This document shows positions 54,155 through 62,787 of a stretch of 64,000 bases of DNA, piece by piece; the stretch's first letter is position 1, and every line of letters begins with the position of its first letter. The stretch is from NCBI GenBank assembly GCA_902527545.1, contig CABZPR010000001.1:1-64000 (forward strand). The letters are read 5' to 3'. A program made the translations under genes and the position numbers. This DNA is from an uncultured Alphaproteobacteria bacterium (lineage in GTDB: Bacteria; Pseudomonadota; Alphaproteobacteria; HIMB59). The notes below the pieces were generated by a model. The model was not told the origin of the DNA, did no database searches, and saw nothing but the letters and a program-made list of their open reading frames with translations.

Positions 54155-55594
54155 ATGACTGATAAAATTATTAATGAGGGTATGAGGATTGGTGGAAAAA
54201 CTGTTCACACCGATAACAAGATTGATGTTATCTATCCCTTCACAGGTAAAGTTATAGGCACAGTACCAGCTGGCACAGCAGAACATGCTCAAAAAGCCTT
54301 TGATATTGCCGCAAATTATAAACCTAATTTATCTAGATATGATCGTCAAAAAATACTTCAAAAGACTGCTGAAACACTTGTTGAGAGAAAAGAACAAATC
54401 TCTGATCTAATTTCACTTGAGTCTGGACTATCGAAACAAGATACGCTTTATGAAGTTGGTAGGGCCTTTGATGTATTTTCTCTTACTGCTCAGCTTTGTA
54501 TCCAGGATGATGGAGAAATTTATTCTTGTGATTTAACACCTCATGGAAAACAAAGAAAAATATTTACAATTAGAGAACCGCTTAACACAATATCTGCAAT
54601 CACTCCATTTAATCATCCTTTAAATATGGTTGCTCACAAAATTGCTCCATCAATAGCAACTAACAATTGTACTGTTTGTAAACAAACAGAATTGACCCCT
54701 TTAACAGCTATGCTACTTGCAGATATTTTATATGAATGTGGCCTTCCTCCAGAAATGTTTTCAATTTTAACAGGATGGCCTGAAGATATTGGGAATGAAG
54801 TAATTAAAAATAAAAATATAGATTTGATTACTTTTACAGGAAGCGTTGGTGTTGGAAAACTGATAGCTGAAAATGCAGGTTACAAAAGAACTGTTTTAGA
54901 GTTAGGTGGAAACGACCCTTTAATAGTTTTGAGTGACTTAGATGATGATGATTTAAATAAAGCAGCTGATCTTGCAATCATGGGAGCAACAAAAAACTCT
55001 GGCCAAAGATGCACTGCTGTAAAAAGAATATTAGTTCAAGAATCAGTAGCTGATAAATTTGTCGACCTTGCTTTGGAAAAAGCAAAAGCAATTAAATATG
55101 GTGATCCTATGGATGTTAACAATCAGTTGGGTACAGTAATTAATAAAGAGGCAGCAAGTATGTTCAATGACAGAGTAAATAAAGCTGAACAGGATGGTGC
55201 AAAAATTCTTTATAACCCTGGGGTTCAAGAAGCTCTTGTGCCACCAATTTTTTTAGACAACGTTAATTATAAATCAGAACTTGTTGTTGAAGAAACTTTT
55301 GGTCCAATTGTGCCTGTCATTAGAGTTCCCAATGATGATGAAAAAGTAATGGAAATTTCAAATTCAACTGCCTTTGGTTTGTCATCAGGTGTTTGTAGTA
55401 ACGATTTTAGAAGAATTAAAAAATACATAAGCGGTCTTAATGTAGGCACGGTTAATATTTGGGAAGTGCCCGGTTACAGAATTGAGATGTCCCCATTTGG
55501 CGGAATAAAAGACTCAGGATTAGGCTATAAAGAGGGTGTAATAGAGGCTATGAAAAGTTACACAAATGTAAAAACCTTCTCATTACCTTGGTAA
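54155..55594 (+). CDS. phnY: Phosphonoacetaldehyde dehydrogenase PhnY
   Basis: NAD-dependent aldehyde dehydrogenase, 479 residues, converting phosphonoacetaldehyde to phosphonoacetate for PhnA. Catalytic cysteine in [10 protein letters not shown], general-base Glu in [10 protein letters not shown], cofactor loop [11 protein letters not shown], and a PFNHPLN substrate-side segment as in PhnY. The identification leans on its place right after phnA; on sequence alone it might be another small-aldehyde dehydrogenase. No aminotransferase PhnW is found nearby, so the phosphonoacetaldehyde must come by another route. Confidence 0.88.
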   Translation: MTDKIINEGMRIGGKTVHTDNKIDVIYPFTGKVIGTVPAGTAEHAQKAFDIAANYKPNLSRYDRQKILQKTAETLVERKEQISDLISLESGLSKQDTLYEVGRAFDVFSLTAQLCIQDDGEIYSCDLTPHGKQRKIFTIREPLNTISAITPFNHPLNMVAHKIAPSIATNNCTVCKQTELTPLTAMLLADILYECGLPPEMFSILTGWPEDIGNEVIKNKNIDLITFTGSVGVGKLIAENAGYKRTVLELGGNDPLIVLSDLDDDDLNKAADLAIMGATKNSGQRCTAVKRILVQESVADKFVDLALEKAKAIKYGDPMDVNNQLGTVINKEAASMFNDRVNKAEQDGAKILYNPGVQEALVPPIFLDNVNYKSELVVEETFGPIVPVIRVPNDDEKVMEISNSTAFGLSSGVCSNDFRRIKKYISGLNVGTVNIWEVPGYRIEMSPFGGIKDSGLGYKEGVIEAMKSYTNVKTFSLPW

Positions 55595-55726
55595 TTAATA
55601 GCTTTAAAAAATTACTCACAGATTTTTTTTAACACATACTGAATATTTCTACTTTGCTTTAAAAATTTAACATATTCTTAACATTAAGGATTTAATAATT
55701 AATTATTTTTATTTTTAGGAGGGACT

Positions 55727-56962
55727 ATGAAAAAAGTAATCTTAGGATTTTTTGCATCAGTTTTCGCATACAACGCTAATGCGGTAGAAATTGAATTTGC
55801 ATATCCTTATTCAGGTTTGTTCGATGTGACATACCAGGCAATTATGCCAGAGTTTGAAAAAGCTCATCCTGACATTAAAGTTAAGTTCAGAGCAACTTAT
55901 GAAAACTATGAAGATGCTACTGCTACTATACTAAGAGAGTCAACGTCAGGAAACTTACCTGATATCACCATGCAAGGTCTTAATAGACAAGCACCTTTAG
56001 TAGACAAAGGTATCGCTTTATCTTTAGAACCTTTCATTGCTAATGAGCCAGATTTTGCAAAAGACGGTTATCATGAAGCTATGTTGAGCTTATCTACCTT
56101 TGGAGGAGAGGTTTATGGCTTGCCATTTTCAGTATCAACTCCAGTTGGTTACTACAACATGGATCTTTTAGCAAGTGCTGGTGTTAGCAGCATTCCATCA
56201 AATTGGGATGAGGTCATTGACGCTTGTAATAAATTAGAAGCTGCAGGACACGGTACACTTTACTTTGGATGGAATATTACAGGTAACTGGTTCCATCAAG
56301 CTCTGATGCATAGCCAAAATGTTCCAATGGTTAAAGATGGAGCTGTTAATATGGGAGGAGATGCTGGTCTAAAAACTTTAGAGCAAATGAAAGATATCAT
56401 GGGTGGCTGTAATATGCCCAACTATTCTATTGCTGACGGACAAGCTGCGTTTAATGCAGGTACTATTGGCATGATGTTTTGGAGTACTAGTAGTTTAGGA
56501 TCTGTTGAAGCTGCAAAAGCTGACTTTGAACTAAAGACTGCGCCTTTCCCAGGAATACCTGGTGTTAATGGTGGAACTCCAGCTAGACTACCTGCCGGTG
56601 GTAACGCAGCGATGTTAGTTACTACTTCAGATGATCCTGAAAGAGTACAAGCGGCATGGACATTTTTAAAGTTTATCACATCAGGTGTAGGAGCAGCTGC
56701 TGTTGCAGAAACAACAGGTTACGTTCCTCCTAACAAAGCTGCAAATGACCTGTTAGGTGATTTTTATGATGCAAACCCCAACAAGTTAACTGCTGTTAAT
56801 CAGCTGCCTTTGTTAGCTGATTGGTTCGCATATCCTGGAGAAAACGGTCTTGCTGTGACTCAGGTAATCTATGACTATACTGAGACCATTGCTACAGGTG
56901 ACGCCGACGACATGGCCGATCTTCAGGAAGAAATGATGGAGGAAATTGAAGACTTAATGTAG
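55727..56962 (+). CDS. ABC transporter solute-binding protein (UgpB type)
   Basis: Periplasmic receptor of 411 residues. Signal peptide 1-19 (cut after NANA), then IEFAYPYSGLFDVTYQAIMPEFEKAHP of the sugar/glycerophosphate-binding fold; further YGLPFSVSTPVGYYNMDLL and RLPAGGNAAML. A strong AGGAGGG ribosome site. The transporter's other parts are on the opposite strand beyond phnA and phnY. The UgpB-like type, rather than PhnD, suggests that the cargo is a phosphonate with an alcohol or ester group, or a glycerol derivative. The very acidic C-terminus is odd. A terminator follows. Confidence 0.87.
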   Translation: MKKVILGFFASVFAYNANAVEIEFAYPYSGLFDVTYQAIMPEFEKAHPDIKVKFRATYENYEDATATILRESTSGNLPDITMQGLNRQAPLVDKGIALSLEPFIANEPDFAKDGYHEAMLSLSTFGGEVYGLPFSVSTPVGYYNMDLLASAGVSSIPSNWDEVIDACNKLEAAGHGTLYFGWNITGNWFHQALMHSQNVPMVKDGAVNMGGDAGLKTLEQMKDIMGGCNMPNYSIADGQAAFNAGTIGMMFWSTSSLGSVEAAKADFELKTAPFPGIPGVNGGTPARLPAGGNAAMLVTTSDDPERVQAAWTFLKFITSGVGAAAVAETTGYVPPNKAANDLLGDFYDANPNKLTAVNQLPLLADWFAYPGENGLAVTQVIYDYTETIATGDADDMADLQEEMMEEIEDLM

Positions 56963-56995
56963 GTCTTTTCAATTCCGTTTATCATTAGATTTTTA

Positions 56996-57030
56996 AACAG
57001 CAGCTAGTATACTGGCTGCTGTTTTTTTTT
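56996..57030 (+). terminator. Rho-independent terminator after the binding-protein gene
   Basis: Stem AACAGCAGC / GCTGCTGTT of nine perfect pairs with a ten-base loop, then an unbroken run of T. The next gene's ATG starts only two bases after the T-run, so that gene must be transcribed by read-through or from a start within the hairpin region, or the hairpin serves as its attenuator. Confidence 0.85.
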
Positions 57031-57032
57031 AA

Positions 57033-58115
57033 ATGAGCATCAAAACTACAACTATTGGAGCTTATCCAAAGCCTAATTACACACCTATAAGAGATTGGTT
57101 TCTCCAAGATAAATCTGACGAAGAAAAAAAACAATCCAAGGGATTGTTATCAAATTGGGATCCCAAAAGTGAAGACCATAAAGTATATGAAGAGAAAGAT
57201 GAGGAAAAAGAAAAACTATTCTTAAAAGCTATTGAAGAAGTAATTCTTGATCAGACAAGTAGCGGAATAGATATCCCCACAGATGGTGAAGTAAGGCGAG
57301 AAAACTATATTTTTTATCAATTGAGATTTTTTAATGGGGTAAGCTTTGAACACTTAACGACTAAATCAGTCAGGAAAGGAGCTTTTGAAGCAACACTCCC
57401 AACAATTATAAGTAAAGTTTCAAATAAATCATTACGATTAGTAGATGATTGGAAATCTGCACAACAGTTTACTAATAACCCAGTTAAAATAACTATACCT
57501 GGTCCTATGACAATAACTGACTCCATTGCTGATAACTATTATAATGATCCCAAAAAAATGGGTTATGATCTAGCATTATGTATTAGTAATGAAGTTAAGG
57601 CTCTATCCGAAGCTGGTTGTCAATACATTCAAATTGATGAACCAGTGTTTGCGAGAAAACCAGAAGAAACACACGATTATGGTATGGAAAACTTAGAAAG
57701 AGCAATGCATGGAATACTAAAAGAAACTCAAAGAGCTTGTCATATTTGTTGCGGTTATCCTAACTCGCTTGACTCAGAACACTACAAAAAAGCAGACCTA
57801 GATGCATATGATAAAATTGCTGACTTAGTTGAAGACTCTAGTATAGACGAAGTTTCTTTGGAAGACTCTCACCGACCTTTAGATTTAAAATTATTAGAAA
57901 AATTTAAAAAAACCAAAGTTATTATGGGTTTGATTGATGTAGCTAAAAGTCGTATGGAAAGTGTTGAAGAAATTCAAAAAAGGATCAGAGAAGTTCTTGA
58001 GCATATTGATGAGGAAAGATTAATTGCTGCTCCTGATTGTGGTCTAGGGTTTTTTGATAGAAATCAAGCAAAACAAAAAATGCAAATTCTCTCAAAAGCT
58101 GTTAAAAATCTCTAA
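57033..58115 (+). CDS. MetE-core (cobalamin-independent methionine synthase-like) methyltransferase
   Basis: 360 residues forming only the catalytic barrel of MetE; the N-terminal half of ordinary MetE is absent. Zinc ligands in order: His and Cys in ACHICCGYPN, Glu in EVSLEDSH, Cys in APDCGLGF. PTDGEVRRENYI and IPGPMTITDS are typical of the family. Core-MetE proteins transfer methyl groups from various donors to homocysteine. It lies right behind the terminator of the binding-protein gene without a visible ribosome site, and is followed at five bases by the iron alcohol dehydrogenase. A methylated phosphonate as donor is speculation. Confidence 0.85.
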   Translation: MSIKTTTIGAYPKPNYTPIRDWFLQDKSDEEKKQSKGLLSNWDPKSEDHKVYEEKDEEKEKLFLKAIEEVILDQTSSGIDIPTDGEVRRENYIFYQLRFFNGVSFEHLTTKSVRKGAFEATLPTIISKVSNKSLRLVDDWKSAQQFTNNPVKITIPGPMTITDSIADNYYNDPKKMGYDLALCISNEVKALSEAGCQYIQIDEPVFARKPEETHDYGMENLERAMHGILKETQRACHICCGYPNSLDSEHYKKADLDAYDKIADLVEDSSIDEVSLEDSHRPLDLKLLEKFKKTKVIMGLIDVAKSRMESVEEIQKRIREVLEHIDEERLIAAPDCGLGFFDRNQAKQKMQILSKAVKNL

Positions 58116-58120
58116 ATCTT

Positions 58121-59233
58121 ATGTGGGAATATTATAATCCGGTAAATGTTATTTTTGGTTCAGAAAAATTTAGTGAAATTGAACATATAATAAGAAATCG
58201 AAAGTACATTCTTGTTACCCATCCTGATGATAACTTTGATACGTACAGAGAGTTTTTTAACAATTTATCAAATAAGCCTCTAGAAATCTTTGATGATGTT
58301 CAACCAAATCCAGACTATCAAGATTTAATTTCTGCAGGGGAAAAATTTTCAAAAATAGAAAGTCAAATTGATACAGTTGTTGCTCTTGGAGGTGGCTCTG
58401 TCATGGATACGGCCAAATTACTCGCGGCTTTTAAAGGTGAAAATAAATATTTAAATGATTTTGTAAGAAATAAAAAATCAGCTTACGTTCAAAATCCAAA
58501 AAAAATTATAGCTATACCTACTACTTCGGGCACATCGAGTGAACTTACGTGTTGGGCTACAGTCTGGGATAAAGAATATAAAAGTAAATTTTCATTAGCA
58601 GATAAATCTTTATATCCTGAAATATCAGTTATTGACCCTAAGTTAATGATCAACAAGCCAAAAAATCTGACTATTTCTACTGGTCTTGATGCATTGTCCC
58701 ACTCCTTAGAAAGCATTTGGAATGTAAACTCAAATCCGATTTCAACATTTCATGGAATTGCAGGTGCTCAAACCGTGATCGATACGCTTCCAAAACTTGT
58801 AAATGATTTAAAAAACATAGAGTTGAGAACTTTAATGGCTAAAGCTTGTGTTCATGCAGGTCTAGCTTTTTCAAATACTAAAACTGCAATAGCACATAAC
58901 ATTTCATACCCGATAACAATTAATTTTAATGTTCCACATGGAATAGCTTGTTCTTTTACTTTGCCGACAATAATGAGGAGTCTGATTGGCCAAGATGAAA
59001 AAACAGAAAAATCCCTAGAAAAAATTTATAATGTTGATCTCATTGAGAGTTCAAAAAGACTATCTGAGACATTGAGAATTCTTGAAGCACCATTAAATTT
59101 AAATGAAATTGGAATACCAAAAATTGAATGGGATAAATATGTTGAAGATGCTTTTCAAGGTGAAAGGGGAAAAAATTTTATTGGAAATAAAATCTCATTT
59201 GATAAAGCGTGTTCTGAGATGAATTTCTTCTAA
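58121..59233 (+). CDS. Iron-containing alcohol dehydrogenase, phosphonoacetaldehyde-reductase (PhpC) type
   Basis: Group III dehydrogenase, 370 residues. NAD motif ALGGGSVMDTAK, PTTSGTSSELTCWATVWD, then metal ligands in DALSHSLESIW (Asp, His) and VPHGIACSF (His). The first ~40 residues WEYYNPVNVIFG recall PhpC-like enzymes, which interconvert phosphonoacetaldehyde and 2-hydroxyethylphosphonate. In this setting, with PhnY and PhnA, the oxidative direction would feed phosphonoacetaldehyde into the pathway in place of PhnW. Convergent with trxA (four-base overlap). Confidence 0.8.
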   Translation: MWEYYNPVNVIFGSEKFSEIEHIIRNRKYILVTHPDDNFDTYREFFNNLSNKPLEIFDDVQPNPDYQDLISAGEKFSKIESQIDTVVALGGGSVMDTAKLLAAFKGENKYLNDFVRNKKSAYVQNPKKIIAIPTTSGTSSELTCWATVWDKEYKSKFSLADKSLYPEISVIDPKLMINKPKNLTISTGLDALSHSLESIWNVNSNPISTFHGIAGAQTVIDTLPKLVNDLKNIELRTLMAKACVHAGLAFSNTKTAIAHNISYPITINFNVPHGIACSFTLPTIMRSLIGQDEKTEKSLEKIYNVDLIESSKRLSETLRILEAPLNLNEIGIPKIEWDKYVEDAFQGERGKNFIGNKISFDKACSEMNFF

Positions 59234-59556
59234 AGTTTACTGTTAATCCAACTTCTTAAGTCCGCTTCTGAGCCTAAGCCAATCTTTGCATCAGCCATTG
59301 ATCCATCTTTAAAGAGGATCATTGTGGGTATACTCCTAATACTAAAGTTTGCTGGTGCTTGAGGATTTTCATCTATATTAATTTTTTTTATAGATATCTT
59401 ATCGCCCATTTCAGAGGCTAAATTATCCAAAATAGGGGCAATAGCCTTACATGGACCACACCACTCAGCCCAAAAATCTACCAAAACAGGCTTATCTTTT
59501 GATCCTTCAAGAACTTTTTGATTAAATTCATCGTCATTTATTTGTTCTACTGTCAT
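59230..59556 (-). CDS. trxA: Thioredoxin
   Basis: Small dithiol oxidoreductase, 108 residues. Active site WAEWCGPCKAI at ~28-38, cis-proline in IRSIPTMILF. Standard TrxA length without signal peptide, so cytoplasmic. It follows murU by 19 bases. In most alphaproteobacteria addB and addA stand between these two genes; here nothing does. Confidence 0.95.
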   Translation of the reverse strand: MTVEQINDDEFNQKVLEGSKDKPVLVDFWAEWCGPCKAIAPILDNLASEMGDKISIKKINIDENPQAPANFSIRSIPTMILFKDGSMADAKIGLGSEADLRSWINSKL

Positions 59557-59575
59557 ATATTTAATATGGTTATTA

Positions 59576-60217
59576 TTATTTGTATTTCAAATACTCATCT
59601 TTAGTCCCAACATGAGCATTGATTATAGTAGTCTCATATCCATAGATTTTTTCGTTTAACGAACAATCTTTCCAAAAATCTTGAATGTTAAAAATTTCAG
59701 GGTAAGGACGCAAAGAGTTTTTTCTAATAATATGACAACCTTGAAATGAAGTATTGCACAATTTTGATGGAAAGTTAATGAGCCCTTCATTATTAACTTC
59801 AAGATCAAAATTATTATTTTTAGAATTTATAAGAAGGACGCTATCAAAACTTTTATTTTCATCAAAAAATTTGATTGACTTTTCTAATTCATTTTCAAAG
59901 GTCTGGTCCCATAAATTATCTGTATTTAGAATTACTGTATCGTTTCTTTGTATGTTTTTAATACCACCTCCTGTTCCTAAGATAGTTTCTTCATAAGAAA
60001 TTGTAATATCAGGGTAATTTTCAGAGACAAATCTTTCTAACATATTATGTTTATAGTGGGTATTGATATAAATTTTATCAAACGACATATTTTTAATGAG
60101 ATCGATTGCATAGCTAATAAGTGTTTTATTTTTTATTTTTAATAAGGGTTTAGGGATATCTTTGGTTAAGTTATCCATTCGCATTCCATAACCTGCAGCT
60201 AATATTAGAGCGTCCAT
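59576..60217 (-). CDS. murU: Nucleotidyltransferase, MurU type
   Basis: Sugar-1-phosphate nucleotidyltransferase of 213 residues. Signature LILAAGYGMRM at 4-14, TKDIPKPLLKI, and the metal-binding LNTDNLWD. MurU forms UDP-MurNAc from MurNAc-1-phosphate in the cell-wall recycling bypass together with AmgK, which here lies just upstream (one-base overlap). The pair is conserved in alphaproteobacteria next to tsaE. Confidence 0.85.
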   Translation of the reverse strand: MDALILAAGYGMRMDNLTKDIPKPLLKIKNKTLISYAIDLIKNMSFDKIYINTHYKHNMLERFVSENYPDITISYEETILGTGGGIKNIQRNDTVILNTDNLWDQTFENELEKSIKFFDENKSFDSVLLINSKNNNFDLEVNNEGLINFPSKLCNTSFQGCHIIRKNSLRPYPEIFNIQDFWKDCSLNEKIYGYETTIINAHVGTKDEYLKYK

Positions 60218-61185
60218 TAACTTGTTTTGTTATATATCTCCATAAATATTTCTCTTAGATCCCATAGTCTTAAATATTCAACATGTTTAAATATTTGAGC
60301 CCATGTATTTTTTCTAAAGACTTTAAGATATTTTGGTTTTCCAGCATTATATAATTGCACCCAATTACCAAGAATTCTCAGATTACGTAAAAGACTAACC
60401 ATATGAATGTCTGACCTAAACTCCTTGAGGTTAAGTTTCATTCTTCTTGCATAAAGCTTCAATAATTTATCTTCGACTTTGGTAGAATAAGATCTCCTAG
60501 CATCAAAAATCAATGAAGAAATATCTAATAATGGATGGTTGTAATGAGTATCTTGATGATCAATAACATAAACTTTTTGATTGTAATAAATTAAATTATC
60601 TAAAAAAAAATCACCGTGAGTTAAAGTTGGCTTAAATTTTCTATATTTTTCAGTACTTTTTTTCAGTGATACTTTCACAAGTTTATTGAGATAAAAACCA
60701 ATTTGGATCTTGTGCTCATAGTGATCAATAAAAGTCTCAATACCGTTCAAAGCATCCTTGAGTAAATTATTTTGTGATTTTACCAGAACGCCTGAAAACT
60801 TTTTCTTAGGTTTTTGAAGATTTGTTAGTGCTCTCACAGCCAATGGAAGTATTTTTTTAATTTGTGGTTTTTGGAAATATTTTGATGCATTTGCAATAGG
60901 GAAATAATCCATGATTACAAACTTATATAAATTACTTTTGTCAATTATTTTTGGTGTATTAACATTTTGAGAAATTAAAATATCAGTTGCTCTAATATAT
61001 TTTTTATAATCGCTAGGTTTATTTAAAAAAGAGAGGACAAGCAATGATTGATTTGCTGTTTTACATAATTTGAAAATTTTTTCTGATGCATCAGACTTAA
61101 AATTTAAAAAGCCCCCTATTTTAAAATTTTTATTTTGAAGGTGGTTTTTTATTTTGATTAGATTTATTTTATTTTGTGAAGCCAT
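60217..61185 (-). CDS. amgK: Sugar kinase of the aminoglycoside-phosphotransferase fold (AmgK type)
   Basis: 322 residues. Kinase core: HGDFFLDNL with the catalytic Asp and Asn and VIDHQDTHYNHPLLD with the metal-binding Asp. AmgK phosphorylates MurNAc and GlcNAc at the anomeric position for MurU. The N-terminus is divergent and rich in lysine, as throughout this genome. It overlaps tsaE by 22 bases. The specific substrate rests on gene order. Confidence 0.82.
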   Translation of the reverse strand: MASQNKINLIKIKNHLQNKNFKIGGFLNFKSDASEKIFKLCKTANQSLLVLSFLNKPSDYKKYIRATDILISQNVNTPKIIDKSNLYKFVIMDYFPIANASKYFQKPQIKKILPLAVRALTNLQKPKKKFSGVLVKSQNNLLKDALNGIETFIDHYEHKIQIGFYLNKLVKVSLKKSTEKYRKFKPTLTHGDFFLDNLIYYNQKVYVIDHQDTHYNHPLLDISSLIFDARRSYSTKVEDKLLKLYARRMKLNLKEFRSDIHMVSLLRNLRILGNWVQLYNAGKPKYLKVFRKNTWAQIFKHVEYLRLWDLREIFMEIYNKTS

Positions 61186-61613
61186 TTTTTATTACTTGAT
61201 TTTATCTCTATATTTCTTTTCTCACCAGTAACCGAAATATTAATAGATAAGGCCATATAGTTATATCTTTTAATAAGATTTTCTAATGGCCACTCAATAA
61301 GAATACAATTATCATTAAAATACTCATCCAAATCTAGTTTGTTATTTTGAACTTGATAAAAATCAAAGTGAATAATATTAAACTTATTAAAATTGTAAAT
61401 ATGTTCTCTTTGATACGTGGGACTCCCTTGGAAGGAGAAAGTTTTTTTTTCTGACTTGCTAATTTCACTTAAGATATATCTAATTAAAGTTGTCTTACCA
61501 GAACCAGCCTCTCCCTCAAAAAAAATAATCTGGTTTTTAGAAATAGACCTAGATATTTTTCTAGCTAAAGGTTTTAACTCAATTTCGTTTGAGACAACAA
61601 ATCTCAAACTCAA
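61164..61613 (-). CDS. tsaE: tRNA threonylcarbamoyladenosine biosynthesis ATPase TsaE
   Basis: 149-residue P-loop protein that activates TsaD/TsaB in forming t6A37 of tRNA. Walker A EGEAGSGKTTLIRYIL near 35-50, then SFQGSPTYQREHIY and FDFYQVQN, which correspond to the SPTF and H-x-D-x-Y segments of the family, and ILIEWPLENL. Length normal. Its start follows the metK stop side by side. Confidence 0.9.
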   Translation of the reverse strand: MSLRFVVSNEIELKPLARKISRSISKNQIIFFEGEAGSGKTTLIRYILSEISKSEKKTFSFQGSPTYQREHIYNFNKFNIIHFDFYQVQNNKLDLDEYFNDNCILIEWPLENLIKRYNYMALSINISVTGEKRNIEIKSSNKKWLHKIK

Positions 61614-62786
61614 TTAAGCTAGCGATTTGAAATCGGACACTAAATCTAGAGCTTCCCATGAAAAAGCTCCTGAAGAGCTGTCATGTGTTCTACCAAAATG
61701 ACCGTAAGCTGCTGTTTGTTCGTAAATTGGCTTATTTAAATGTAATTTCTCTCTGATTCCTCTTGGAGAAAGATTCATGATGTCAGGTATCGCAGACTCA
61801 ATTTTTGCTTCATCTATTTTATTAGTGCCTTGAGTATTCACATAAATTGACAATGGTTTGGCTACACCAATTGCATAAGACAACTGAATAATACACTGAT
61901 CACATAAACCAGCAGCAACAATATTTTTTGCTAAGTATCGTGAAGCATAAGCAGCAGAGCGATCGACTTTTGTAGGATCTTTTCCTGAGAAAGCCCCTCC
62001 ACCGTGAGGTGCTGCACCACCATAGGTGTCGACAATAATTTTTCTTCCTGTTAATCCCGTATCACCATCTGGTCCTCCGATTACAAAATTACCTGTTGGA
62101 TTTACGTAGTATTCTTTATCATCTAAATTTTTTAATAACTCTTCAGGGATAGACTCTTTTAATGCTGGGTTTACTATTTCTTTAACATCAGCAGGAGACA
62201 ATCCGTCAGCATGTTGTGTTGATATAACAACAGATGTAACTGCACTTGGTTTACCATCAACGTATTTAAGAGTTACTTGGCTTTTTGAGTCAGGCTCTAA
62301 TCCTTTTAAGCTGCCGTCTTTTCTTCCCTTAGCCATTATCTCTAAGATTTTATGAGAATAAAAAATTGGTGCCGGCATCAGTTCAGGTGTTTCCGTACAA
62401 GCGTATCCAAACATAATTCCTTGGTCACCCGCCCCCTCGTCTTTGTCAGATGATGAGTCAACACCCATTGCAATATCTGCAGATTGTCCATGAAGTAAAT
62501 ATTGGATATCTGCGGTTTGCCAATGAAAACCATCTTGTTCATAGCCGATGTCTTTTATGCACTCCCTTACTTTTGAAATAATTTCATCTTTGTCTTCTTG
62601 TACTGGTCCTCTTACTTCACCAGATAAAACAACTTTGTTGGTTGTTGTTAATGTTTCACAAGCGACTCTAGCAAATGGGTCTTTGGAGATAAAATGATCG
62701 ACAACTGCATCAGAAATTCTATCAGAAACTTTATCTGGGTGCCCCTCAGACACTGACTCAGATGTAAAAATATAATTTTTTCTCAT
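61614..62786 (-). CDS. metK: S-adenosylmethionine synthetase
   Basis: Makes SAM from methionine and ATP. The ATG at 62786 begins [22 protein letters not shown], the family's usual start (the open frame reaches 62831 inside ahcY). Loops [33 protein letters not shown] and [19 protein letters not shown] are unchanged. 390 residues. Only one base separates it from the ahcY stop, so the two methyl-cycle genes form an operon. Confidence 0.97.
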   Translation of the reverse strand: MRKNYIFTSESVSEGHPDKVSDRISDAVVDHFISKDPFARVACETLTTTNKVVLSGEVRGPVQEDKDEIISKVRECIKDIGYEQDGFHWQTADIQYLLHGQSADIAMGVDSSSDKDEGAGDQGIMFGYACTETPELMPAPIFYSHKILEIMAKGRKDGSLKGLEPDSKSQVTLKYVDGKPSAVTSVVISTQHADGLSPADVKEIVNPALKESIPEELLKNLDDKEYYVNPTGNFVIGGPDGDTGLTGRKIIVDTYGGAAPHGGGAFSGKDPTKVDRSAAYASRYLAKNIVAAGLCDQCIIQLSYAIGVAKPLSIYVNTQGTNKIDEAKIESAIPDIMNLSPRGIREKLHLNKPIYEQTAAYGHFGRTHDSSSGAFSWEALDLVSDFKSLA

Positions 62787-62787
62787 T

